From the NCBI GenBank assembly GCA_910583685.1, contig CAJTXY010000039.1:1-10195 (forward strand): a stretch of DNA of 10,195 nucleotides. Direction: 5' to 3'. Within the stretch, counting starts at the first letter, position 1. Every line of letters starts with the position of its first letter. This document shows, in pieces, positions 1 through 6,274 of the stretch. The notes under the pieces are model-generated. The model saw nothing but the letters and a program-made list of their open reading frames with translations, was not told where the DNA came from and ran no database searches. Made by a program: the position numbers and the translations under genes. Source of the stretch: an uncultured Bacilli bacterium (lineage in GTDB: Bacteria; Bacillota_I; Bacilli_A; RF39; UBA660).

Positions 1-1461
1 GTAGGATTAAGTAGCCTTCTAATAGAAGAAGATGTTACCTTATATGCTATTTATAGGAAAGAGTCGATTACTAGAACTGTCACTTATGAAAAGGCAGATG
101 GTGTGAGTAGTATAGGAAAGATAAGTGACTCTTGTGTGATAGAGGCGGTATATAATAACGAGGTTCAGGAGACCAGTTGTAACGTAATATTACCTAGTGT
201 CACTTCTTTAGAGGGATATGATGAAGGATTTTTTACAACATCTAGTACAGGAGATAGCGGAAGTAGATCAGGAAGTAGTATTACATTAAGTAGCAATATG
301 ACTTATTATGTTAGAGCACTTGATACGACAAGTCCAGTATGGTCTTTAGTTAGTGTTACACCATCTAGCGGGGAGGTTACTAATAGTGAGACAGTTGAAA
401 TTGTCTTTAAAGGAACTGATACATCTGGAATAGTAAATTCTACTCTTAGTGATACTGATATTATGGTGAAGATAGATACTACTACAGTGACTCCACCTAC
501 AAAGACACTTTCTGAAGTAGAAGAAGTGGCAGGCGGAAAACAATATACATTAGCACTTTCAGGGATTACAGAAGAGGGAAGTTTGTCTATAGTGATAGGT
601 GAGGGTACATTAAGTGATATATCTAATAATCAAAATGTAGAGACTACATTCAATACTAATCTTACTACCAAAAGGAATGAATATATAATTACTTATGATT
701 TAAAGGGTGGAACTGTTTCGGGAAATCCTGCTGTTTATTATGATGATACTGCTAACTTTATTTTAAAAAGGCCTAGTAGAAGTGGATATACTTTTGCGGG
801 ATGGTCCAGTTCAGAATTTAGTGAACCAATTTATAGTGCAACAGTAGATACTTCTAAGAAAAAAAATTACAAGTTTACTGCGAAATGGCTTAAGAATACA
901 GTTTTGAATGGTAATCATTTTCCTGTGTCAATGAATGGCTGTAGCCTTAATGATGTCTATATTGATAACGAGGCAGGTGTTACTGTATTTTTAAATATTA
1001 GTGGTTCTGTAACTAAGATAGAAATACCCACTTGGTCAAATAGTGATCAATCTGATATTGAGTGGTTACCACCTGATCATGGTAATTGGTCAAAAGATGG
1101 AAGATCGTTTAATTATGCTAAGAACTTCGCTAATAAAACAGCGATAAAAAAATATTATACTCATATTTATCTAACCTGTAGTGGGGTTAGAGAAATGTAT
1201 AGTGGTTTTGAGTATACTTTAGGATCTACTCGATTTAGATTGGATCATAATAATGGATCAGGAAAAATAGAAACATCTGGAAAGTATAATGTTGGTTCAG
1301 AAGTATCTTTTTCTACTGTTACAAAGCCAACGAAATCAGGTTATTCTTTTATTGGATGGGGAACAAAAGCTACAAAGCCAACAGAACGTATTACAGGAGT
1401 TAGACTTGTTGGAATTGATCAGACTTTTTATGCTATTTATGTAAAAACGCATAATATTTAA
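1..1461 (+). CDS. Modular secreted/surface protein with InlB-type repeats and GBS_Bsp-like module, 5'-truncated by the window edge
   Basis: The frame is open from base 1, so the 486 residues seen are the C-terminal part of a longer protein; the first internal GTG (103) is not a credible start. Modules in order, numbered from base 1: the tail of an InlB/Listeria-Bacteroides repeat (about 1-20, ending TLYAIY); a module with two Cys (about 25-107); a bacterial Ig-like region opening DTTSP (about 108-222); an InlB-type repeat with GYTFAGW and ending FTAKW (about 227-296); a GBS_Bsp-like module with VTKIEIPTWS, SDIEW and YYTHIYL (about 313-402); and a last InlB-type repeat with GYSFIGW and ending TFYAIY (about 410-480). 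Such repeats are typical of exported Gram-positive adhesins or wall-associated proteins. The C-terminus stops just after the last repeat with no LPXTG, membrane segment or charged tail, so any anchor must lie upstream. Signal peptide not visible. The ligand or enzymatic role, if any, cannot be told. Confidence 0.8.
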   Translation, partial: VGLSSLLIEEDVTLYAIYRKESITRTVTYEKADGVSSIGKISDSCVIEAVYNNEVQETSCNVILPSVTSLEGYDEGFFTTSSTGDSGSRSGSSITLSSNMTYYVRALDTTSPVWSLVSVTPSSGEVTNSETVEIVFKGTDTSGIVNSTLSDTDIMVKIDTTTVTPPTKTLSEVEEVAGGKQYTLALSGITEEGSLSIVIGEGTLSDISNNQNVETTFNTNLTTKRNEYIITYDLKGGTVSGNPAVYYDDTANFILKRPSRSGYTFAGWSSSEFSEPIYSATVDTSKKKNYKFTAKWLKNTVLNGNHFPVSMNGCSLNDVYIDNEAGVTVFLNISGSVTKIEIPTWSNSDQSDIEWLPPDHGNWSKDGRSFNYAKNFANKTAIKKYYTHIYLTCSGVREMYSGFEYTLGSTRFRLDHNNGSGKIETSGKYNVGSEVSFSTVTKPTKSGYSFIGWGTKATKPTERITGVRLVGIDQTFYAIYVKTHNI

Positions 1462-1496
1462 TTTCTCATTTTTGATTCTCATTGCTAAAGTTTAGG

Positions 1497-1525
1497 TTGT
1501 AATACTGATAATTTAGTGCTAGAAT
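1497..1525 (+). promoter_or_regulatory. Promoter of the ireB operon (extended -10)
   Basis: A -35-like TTGTAA (1497-1502) sits 17 bp from TAGAAT (1520-1525), with the TGC of an extended -10 at 1517-1519. Transcription would begin near 1532, followed by the ireB Shine-Dalgarno GAGGTGA (1542-1548). The -10 lies inside a near-perfect dyad (1514-1532). A second, overlapping candidate is TTGCTA (1483-1488), 18 bp, GATAAT (1507-1512). No convincing terminator for the upstream surface-protein gene is visible between 1462 and 1496. Confidence 0.6.
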
Positions 1526-1552
1526 AGTACTATATTGTAGTGAGGTGAGATT

Positions 1553-1804
1553 ATGGAATTTGAAAAGACTGTTTTATTTCAACTTGATGACATTGAGAAA
1601 GCTTCTGTTTTGAAAGTGATAAGGGAGGTTTACTATTCGTTAGAGGAAAAGGGATATAATCCAATCAATCAGCTTGTTGGTTATTTAATTAGTGGTGATC
1701 CTGGTTATATTTCCAGTTATCAGGATGCCAGAAGAAAGATTATTGAACTCGATCGATCTAAGATTGTTGAAGTATTACTTAAGGATTTTGCTAAAGATTT
1801 ATGA
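1553..1804 (+). CDS. ireB: IreB family regulatory protein (DUF965, YrzL)
   Basis: Small cytoplasmic protein of 83 aa, the usual family length. In Enterococcus faecalis IreB is a substrate of the PASTA Ser/Thr kinase IreK and acts as a negative regulator of cephalosporin resistance, so it links kinase signalling to envelope homeostasis. The family core is plain: LEEKGYNPINQ (about 30-40) and VGYLISGDPGYI (about 42-53), followed by a helical C-terminus rich in Arg and Lys. Phosphorylation in the family falls on N-terminal Thr residues; here a single Thr (T6, before VLFQLDD) remains at the equivalent of E. faecalis T7. The ATG follows GAGGTGA with a 4-base gap. The stop overlaps the ruvX start (ATGA), which suggests translational coupling. 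The cognate kinase is not in the window. Confidence 0.95.
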   Translation: MEFEKTVLFQLDDIEKASVLKVIREVYYSLEEKGYNPINQLVGYLISGDPGYISSYQDARRKIIELDRSKIVEVLLKDFAKDL

Positions 1805-2220
1805 GATATTTAGGACTTGATTTGGGCAGTAGGACATTAGGTGTTGCTATTTCTGATAAAACTGGAATGATTGCTAGTAGCCATTCTATTATTAGACATA
1901 ATGAAGAATATGAGATGTTACTGGAGAAAGTTTCCAAGCTTGTAGAAGAGTATGAGGTGGATGAAATTGTTTTAGGTTATCCTAAAAATATGAATAATAC
2001 AATTGGAGAAAAAGCACAGTTAAGTGAAAAATTCAAAATTATGTTAGAGGGACAGTTGCATAAGAGGGTTCATTTAGTAGATGAGAGACTTACGACGAAA
2101 CAAGCTCAAGATATGTTGATTTCTAATGACACTTCTAGAAAGAAACGCAAAAAGGTTATTGACAGTCTGGCTGCTACAATTATATTGCAAAGTTATTTAG
2201 ATAAGAAGGAGAAATTTTAA
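1801..2220 (+). CDS. ruvX: Putative Holliday junction resolvase / pre-16S rRNA nuclease RuvX (YqgF)
   Basis: RNase H-fold nuclease of 139 aa, the standard size for YqgF/RuvX/YrrK. Family members are credited with 5' maturation of 16S rRNA and with Holliday-junction cleavage; which role dominates here cannot be told. Visible motifs are the N-terminal strand GLDLGSRTLGVAISD with acidic D7, a GYPKNMNNTIG segment (59-69) in place of the more usual GLPKNMNGT, VDERLTT with E95, and IDSLAA with D121. These give the expected acidic active-site set. The ATG overlaps the ireB stop by four bases, and no separate promoter is needed. It ends one base before the DUF1292 start codon. Confidence 0.95.
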   Translation: MRYLGLDLGSRTLGVAISDKTGMIASSHSIIRHNEEYEMLLEKVSKLVEEYEVDEIVLGYPKNMNNTIGEKAQLSEKFKIMLEGQLHKRVHLVDERLTTKQAQDMLISNDTSRKKRKKVIDSLAATIILQSYLDKKEKF

Positions 2221-2221
2221 T

Positions 2222-2524
2222 ATGGATAAAAACAGTTTTACATTAGTAGATGAAAATGGAAATGAAACAGTATATGACGTTTTATTTACATTTGAAAGTG
2301 AGGAGACTCAAAAAAATTATATTGTCTATACTGATAATAGTAAAGATGCTACAGGGAATGTTCAGGTTTATGCATCAATTTATGATCCAAATGATCCTAA
2401 TTCAAAATTAGAAGCCATTGAGACAGAAAAAGAGTGGAAAGTTATTGAAACTATTCTTGAGACTTTACAAGAAGAGGTTAAAAAGAAACAAGAGGAAATA
2501 ATGAATGGAGATAACGAGCAATAA
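2222..2524 (+). CDS. DUF1292 family protein (YrzB-like)
   Basis: A 100-aa, acidic, soluble protein of the DUF1292 family, which typically sits directly after ruvX in Bacilli. The family pattern is visible: FTLVDENGNE, then YDVLFTFESEE, YIVYTD and VYASIYDPND, and a C-terminal helix (EKEWKVIETILETLQEE, about 69-85) running into a charged tail that could form a short coiled coil. There is no signal peptide or membrane segment. No biochemical role is established for this family as far as I know. Shine-Dalgarno AAGGAG (2206-2211) lies inside the end of ruvX. The last codons and the stop form the left arm and loop of a hairpin ahead of mltG. Confidence 0.9.
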   Translation: MDKNSFTLVDENGNETVYDVLFTFESEETQKNYIVYTDNSKDATGNVQVYASIYDPNDPNSKLEAIETEKEWKVIETILETLQEEVKKKQEEIMNGDNEQ

Positions 2525-2534
2525 GGCTCGTTAT
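2511..2534 (+). terminator. Perfect 9-bp hairpin between the DUF1292 gene and mltG (attenuator or mRNA-stability element)
   Basis: ATAACGAGC (2511-2519) and GCTCGTTAT (2526-2534) pair perfectly around the loop AATAAG, which holds the DUF1292 stop codon. The following bases (TTGTTCTGG) are only moderately T-rich, so full termination is doubtful. Partial termination or a processing/stability hairpin that lowers mltG expression fits better. The mltG Shine-Dalgarno GGAGG (2542-2546) is outside the stem. Confidence 0.55.
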
Positions 2535-2552
2535 TTGTTCTGGAGGTATGAT

Positions 2553-3617
2553 ATGAGAAAAAGGAATATAGTCATTGCCCTTTTAGTAAGTGTAGGGGTA
2601 TTATTGATCGGCCTTTTTTGCGTTTATGAGGTTTTATCAGCTCCTATTGATAAGAGTTCTAATGCTGAGGTAGAGGTGATAATACCTAGTGGAATGACTA
2701 CTAAAAATATTTCTAAATTACTGGAGAATAAAAATTTAATTCGAAATGGTACCTTCTTTCGTGTTTATTTGAAACTGAACCGAATTTCTTCTTTAAAGGC
2801 TTCTACTTATTCTTTGAAAAAAAATATGAGTATGAAAGAAATTTGTGACATTTTAGAAAAGGGAAATCATTATAATCCCGATGTTGTTACTATTACCTTT
2901 AAAGAAGGGGAAGCTTTTACTAAGTATGCGGAGGAGATTGCTAGTCATACTAATCATTCTTATCAAGATGTAATTCAGTTAGGAAAGGATCCTAACTATC
3001 TACAGAGTTTAATTGCTAAGTATTGGTTTTTAACTGATGAAATTATGAATCCAAATATTTACTATCCACTAGAAGGGTATTTAGCTCCAAATACTTATCA
3101 ATTCAAGAATAAGGATGTGAAAATAGAAGAGATTTTTACAGTGATGCTTGATCAGATGGAAAAAGAATTAGCAGAGTATCAAAGTAAGAATTTAAATTAT
3201 ACACTTCATCAGTACTTGACAGTTGCTTCAATGTTGGAACAAGAGGGAACTAATGCTAAGAATCGTAAAATGATTGCTGGGGTTTTTTATAACCGATTGG
3301 CAAGAGGGATGAACTTAGGAAGTGATGTAACTACTTATTATGCTTTACAGTCACCAATGACTAGTGATTTGACGACAGCACAGTTTAATACGAATAATCC
3401 TTATAATACTCGGGGACCTGGAATGGCGGGAAGGCTTCCTGTAGGTCCAATTTGTAATCCATCAAAGTCTAGTATTGATGCTAGTATTCATCCAACTGAT
3501 AATCATTATCTGTTCTTTGTTGCCGATAAAAAAGGCAAAATATATTATACGAAGACCAATGAGGAGCATTTGCAGAAAGTTCAGGAAATTAAAGATAAGG
3601 GAGACTGGATATGGTGA
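2553..3617 (+). CDS. mltG: Endolytic murein transglycosylase MltG (YceG-like)
   Basis: Membrane-bound lytic transglycosylase (354 aa) that cleaves nascent glycan strands at the outer face of the membrane, helping to set strand length; family YceG/MltG (YrrL). A cytoplasmic basic stub (MRKRN) and one TM helix (about 6-28) come first. A LysM-like region follows (VEVIIPSGMTTKNISKLLE, then YSLKKNMSMKEICDILEKG), then the YceG catalytic domain with LEGYLAPNTYQF (about 173-184), SMLEQEG carrying the candidate catalytic Glu (E229 or E231), IAGVFYNRLARGMNLGSD, and NPYNTRG...RLPVGPICNP (about 282-303). The ATG at 2553 has GGAGG six bases upstream. A frame-open ATG at 2505 lies inside the DUF1292 gene and lacks a good ribosome site. 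The stop overlaps the trmR start by 7 bases. Confidence 0.93.
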   Translation: MRKRNIVIALLVSVGVLLIGLFCVYEVLSAPIDKSSNAEVEVIIPSGMTTKNISKLLENKNLIRNGTFFRVYLKLNRISSLKASTYSLKKNMSMKEICDILEKGNHYNPDVVTITFKEGEAFTKYAEEIASHTNHSYQDVIQLGKDPNYLQSLIAKYWFLTDEIMNPNIYYPLEGYLAPNTYQFKNKDVKIEEIFTVMLDQMEKELAEYQSKNLNYTLHQYLTVASMLEQEGTNAKNRKMIAGVFYNRLARGMNLGSDVTTYYALQSPMTSDLTTAQFNTNNPYNTRGPGMAGRLPVGPICNPSKSSIDASIHPTDNHYLFFVADKKGKIYYTKTNEEHLQKVQEIKDKGDWIW

Positions 3618-4213
3618 TACTTGAACATAAAGAGATTAGAGCAATTAAAGATTATGCTAAGGAACATAATGTTCCTATTATGCAAGATGAAGGAATTGAT
3701 TTTTTAACTACTTTTATTGTGAAACACCAAATAAAGTCTATTTTGGAAGTTGGGACTGCTATTGGTTATTCTGCTATTATGATGGCTATGGTCAATCAAG
3801 ATATTCATATTACTACTATTGAACGTGATGAAGAAAGATATTTGGAGGCTTTAAAAAATGTGAAGAAGTTTGGTCTAGAACATAGAATTACTTTGATTTT
3901 TCAAGATGCTTTCAATGTTAAATTGGATGGGAAATATGATCTTATTTTTTTAGATGCTGCGAAGGGACAAAATATTAGATTTTTTGAAAACTTTGAGCAT
4001 AATTTGAAGCCAGAGGGTTATTTTATTACTGATAATATGAATTTTCACGGTTATATTTTTAAAGATCCTGATACTATCAAAAGTAAGAATTTAAGAAGCT
4101 TGGTGCGTAAAATTAAAGAATATCATACTTTTTTAGAGGAAAATGAAAATTACACAGTAGAGTTTTTGAATGTTGGAGATGGAATTGCTGTTGCCAATAA
4201 AAAGAATAGGTGA
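3611..4213 (+). CDS. trmR: tRNA 5-hydroxyuridine methyltransferase, TrmR-like (O-methyltransferase family 3)
   Basis: SAM-dependent O-methyltransferase, 200 aa, of the family that includes B. subtilis YrrM/TrmR. That enzyme methylates 5-hydroxyuridine at wobble position 34 of tRNA to 5-methoxyuridine. SAM motif I is ILEVGTAIGYSA (44-55); E71 in TTIERD should bind the ribose. FLDAAKGQ (113-120) and TDNMNFHG (140-147) supply D115, D141 and N142, the metal-site pattern of catechol-type O-methyltransferases. AAGGGAG (3597-3603) precedes the ATG by 7 bases and lies inside the mltG end. Generic O-methyltransferases look alike, but the mltG neighbour and the two downstream U32 genes argue for TrmR. 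The very next gene is an unrelated membrane protein. Confidence 0.85.
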   Translation: MVILEHKEIRAIKDYAKEHNVPIMQDEGIDFLTTFIVKHQIKSILEVGTAIGYSAIMMAMVNQDIHITTIERDEERYLEALKNVKKFGLEHRITLIFQDAFNVKLDGKYDLIFLDAAKGQNIRFFENFEHNLKPEGYFITDNMNFHGYIFKDPDTIKSKNLRSLVRKIKEYHTFLEENENYTVEFLNVGDGIAVANKKNR

Positions 4214-4218
4214 TTATT

Positions 4219-4932
4219 ATGTATAAAGAGGAAAAAATTAGTAATAAAAAAATCATTTTACTTTTGGCTTTTCTTTTTTTCTTAATTGTTATTGCCATTT
4301 TTTTCTATGTTTTTTTTGATAAGAATTATGAGAATGCTAAGGTGGATCCCAATAAGAATTACGTTTATAGAAAATCAAGTGAGTATAGCGATAGGTATAA
4401 GAGTATTCCTTATATTAATGTAGAAGGGGACTATGCCAAGAAGATTAATACAGAAATTGAGATGTTAGAAGAAAATTATGCCTCGTTACCAGATAATAAA
4501 ATTGGGTTTGTATTTAACAAGTCAGGTCCTATTTTGTCTATTTGTATTAAAATAGTTGATTGTTATACGAACTCTAATCATTCTTCTACCTTCTTTAAAA
4601 CTTATATTTTAAATTTAGAGACTAAAAATGAGTATACCAAAGAGGAAATTTATAGAGATTATGAAGTAGATAATGATTTTATTGCTAATAGTCTAGATAA
4701 GCAATTTCAAAAAATGTATCAAGAGGTTGTTGAAGAGGGGTATTTAGATTCCGATTATTGTGATTATACGTGCTTTTTACAATGGCGTGGAGTAGATCAC
4801 TATTTAGACGGGGCACAACTTTATATTGAAAACCGAACATTAACTGTTTTTAGAGGCTTTTTAACAGAATCTATTTTTGGGGAAGAAGAATACTTTGAAG
4901 ATAGACACTTTAAATTTGTAGTTTCAAAATAA
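4219..4932 (+). CDS. Single-pass membrane protein with extracytoplasmic domain, weakly DUF4163/DUF3298-like (RsiV/PdaC type)
   Basis: A 237-aa protein I do not recognise firmly. Residues 1-11 are basic and cytoplasmic, 12-33 form a strongly hydrophobic TM helix rich in Phe, and about 200 residues lie outside. The pattern YKSIPYINVEGDYAKKIN (about 60-77), followed by a strand-rich stretch (PILSICIKIV...FKTYILNLET) and then TKEEIY, resembles the DUF4163/DUF3298 fold found outside the membrane in the anti-sigma factor RsiV and the deacetylase PdaC. The resemblance is by eye only. Four Cys are exposed (C109, C115, C181, C185), enough for two disulfides. The ATG at 4219 follows AGGTGA (4208-4213); a GTG at 4210 within that site is an unlikely start. 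It starts 5 bases after trmR and probably belongs to that transcript. No sigma-factor gene is nearby. Confidence 0.6.
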   Translation: MYKEEKISNKKIILLLAFLFFLIVIAIFFYVFFDKNYENAKVDPNKNYVYRKSSEYSDRYKSIPYINVEGDYAKKINTEIEMLEENYASLPDNKIGFVFNKSGPILSICIKIVDCYTNSNHSSTFFKTYILNLETKNEYTKEEIYRDYEVDNDFIANSLDKQFQKMYQEVVEEGYLDSDYCDYTCFLQWRGVDHYLDGAQLYIENRTLTVFRGFLTESIFGEEEYFEDRHFKFVVSK

Positions 4933-4943
4933 TATGGTATAAT
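4915..4943 (+). promoter_or_regulatory. Extended -10 promoter for the pilin-like / NlpC-P60 pair
   Basis: A consensus TATAAT (4938-4943) is preceded by TGG (4935-4937), a full extended -10. The -35 is poor: TTTGTA (4915-4920) at 17 bp spacing. Transcription would start near 4950, just upstream of the Shine-Dalgarno GGGTGA (4956-4961), leaving a very short leader. It overlaps the end of the preceding gene. Confidence 0.6.
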
Positions 4944-4966
4944 GATCATAGAAATGGGTGAAGAAA

Positions 4967-5770
4967 ATGCTATATCTTTTGGATTTAATGGGTAGTTGTA
5001 GTGATTACAATTTCATTTCTATTTTAGTTGTGCTGAAGAGGATTTTAGCGATTTTTCAACTTGTGGTTCCTATTATCTTAGTTGTCTCCTGTATATGGGG
5101 GCTGATTCGACTTATGATTAATCCTGATGATAAAAAGGGATTTATTGGCTTGAAGAACAAAGTGATGGCTGCACTTGTCTGTATTTTTGTTCCTTTTGTT
5201 GTTAATCTTGTTTTGATGTGGACAGAGGAATCTTTTAATGTTAGTTTTTGTTGGTCTATGGCTGAGGAGTATAAAGCACAGTTAGATGCAACAGATCAAT
5301 ATGATGTTGCTACCTCTACTGGAGAAAAAAAGTTTGTCCAGAAAGATTTGTCTGATTATCATTTTAGTGATAAAAAGGCAAAGGGATCTACTTTAGGAAA
5401 AGATATTGTACAGTATGCATTAACTTTTGTTGGAAAAAAATATGCTTGGGGTGGTGGCCATAATGCCAATGAATCACTAGAAGATATTTTTGCACGTGGT
5501 GGTGGTGTTGATTGTTCTGGATTTACTTCTGGAGTTTATCGGCATTTTGGTTATGATATTACAGGTACTGATTTAACGCAGGCGAATATGGGGCGGGAGG
5601 TAGCCTATAACGAGGCTCAAGCAGGAGACCTTATCGTCTATCATGGTCATGTTGCTATTTTTATGGGAGATGGAAATAAGATTGTTCATGCTTCCAGTCC
5701 TAGAAGTGGTATTAAAATTACTGATAATGCCACTTATAGAACTATTAAGACCGTTCGGAGAATTATATAA
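4967..5770 (+). CDS. Two-TM pilin-like (TrbC/VirB2-type) membrane domain fused to an NlpC/P60 peptidoglycan peptidase
   Basis: A 267-aa likely cell-wall hydrolase held in the membrane. Residues 1-20 include C11, then come TM1 (about 22-50), a short basic loop (NPDDKKGFIGLKNK, about 52-65) and TM2 (about 66-86), with a second Cys at FNVSFCW (C95). This two-helix layout resembles TrbC/VirB2-like type IV secretion pilins. By the positive-inside rule both ends are outside. A polar linker (97-143) leads to an NlpC/P60 domain: YAWGGG (159-164), DCSG with nucleophile C183, HGHVAIFMGDG with catalytic H228, and IVHASS with H241 as the third active-site residue. The family cleaves peptide cross-bridges or stem peptides. 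The ATG at 4967 follows GGGTGAAGAAA, the same arrangement as greA; the upstream in-frame GTG (4958) sits in the ribosome site. There is no cleavable signal peptide. The next gene is a paralogue without the enzyme. Confidence 0.85.
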   Translation: MLYLLDLMGSCSDYNFISILVVLKRILAIFQLVVPIILVVSCIWGLIRLMINPDDKKGFIGLKNKVMAALVCIFVPFVVNLVLMWTEESFNVSFCWSMAEEYKAQLDATDQYDVATSTGEKKFVQKDLSDYHFSDKKAKGSTLGKDIVQYALTFVGKKYAWGGGHNANESLEDIFARGGGVDCSGFTSGVYRHFGYDITGTDLTQANMGREVAYNEAQAGDLIVYHGHVAIFMGDGNKIVHASSPRSGIKITDNATYRTIKTVRRII

Positions 5771-5785
5771 TAAAGGGATGATGAT

Positions 5786-6199
5786 ATGTATATTTTAGAA
5801 TCTAGTGAATTGATTAAAGTTTGTGGAGATTATGGACTTGCCTCTATGCTCAGTGTAGTGCAGCGAGTAATGGGGATGATTCAAATTGTTGTTCCTATTT
5901 GTTTGCTGGTTGGTGCTACTTTAATGTTTGTTAAGATGATGCTAAATCCTGAAGAAAAGAAACATACAAAAGCAATTATTAATTGTGTTTTGGCATCTTT
6001 AATTGTTATATTTTTACCAATGATTGTTAATATTACGATGGGATGGTTAGATGATTCTTTTAATGTTACTGCTTGCTGGAATGTCGCTAGCCAAACAGAA
6101 GAGATGATAGAATGGCAAACTGGTGATAGTGCTGGAACCTCTGAGAAGGAAAAGGATATTCCAGGAAACCGTGTGGATGATTATCAATTTTCGAAATAA
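5786..6199 (+). CDS. Two-TM pilin-like membrane protein, paralogue of the preceding N-terminal domain without NlpC/P60
   Basis: A 137-aa membrane protein homologous by eye to the first 135 or so residues of its neighbour. Shared features run in order: a Cys-x-Asp-Tyr at the N-terminus (C13), TM1 with IQIVVPI, the loop MMLNPEEKK, TM2 with FLPMIVN, and DDSFNVTACW with C97. The tail ends DDYQFSK, matching SDYHFSD in the neighbour exactly where that protein continues into its NlpC/P60 domain. It is a complete short gene, not a visible frameshift: no NlpC/P60 remnant follows, and the stop lies in a terminator. Shine-Dalgarno AAAGGG (5772-5777) gives a good start at 5786, 15 bases after the previous stop, so the two are co-transcribed. 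The paired outside Cys could form a disulfide. A role as partner or scaffold of the hydrolase is inference. Confidence 0.75.
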   Translation: MYILESSELIKVCGDYGLASMLSVVQRVMGMIQIVVPICLLVGATLMFVKMMLNPEEKKHTKAIINCVLASLIVIFLPMIVNITMGWLDDSFNVTACWNVASQTEEMIEWQTGDSAGTSEKEKDIPGNRVDDYQFSK

Positions 6200-6219
6200 G
6201 GAAGTCTTATTTCTTTTTT
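6193..6219 (+). terminator. Intrinsic terminator after the pilin-like pair
   Basis: GAAATAAG (6193-6200) pairs perfectly with CTTATTTC (6206-6213) around the loop GAAGT, and six T follow (6214-6219). The stem includes the stop codon of the preceding gene. It closes the two-gene unit begun at about 4950. Confidence 0.8.
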
Positions 6220-6238
6220 GTTGTGCTTATGATACAAT
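6210..6238 (+). promoter_or_regulatory. Extended -10 promoter for the U32 gene pair
   Basis: TACAAT (6233-6238) is preceded by TGA (6230-6232), an extended -10. The -35 region (TTTCTT, 6210-6215, 17 bp spacing) is weak and overlaps the terminator arm and T-tract. The start would be near 6245, about 30 bases before the ATG at 6275. Confidence 0.5.
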
Positions 6239-6274
6239 AGGCCCAAGAAGTTGTTTGAAGAAGGTGTTTGTAAT

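Noticed and set aside
346..543. Antisense reading frame of 65 codons within the surface-protein gene
   Set aside because: No ribosome site or family pattern; lies opposite a well-supported repeat protein.
1462..1496. Terminator for the surface-protein gene
   Set aside because: T-rich, with a near direct repeat (TTCTCATT twice), but no stem could be formed.
4113..4298. Antisense reading frame with a hydrophobic stretch across the trmR end
   Set aside because: Its hydrophobic and Lys-rich residues mirror the A/T-rich TM segment on the + strand; no ribosome site.
4942..4949. ATGATCAT palindrome after the -10 at 4938
   Set aside because: Eight bases in A/T-rich DNA with no flanking symmetry; expected by chance.
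4967..6199. A conjugative or type IV secretion locus
   Set aside because: Only pilin-like helices are present; no VirB4, VirD4, VirB6-like or relaxase gene in the window and the flanks are housekeeping genes.
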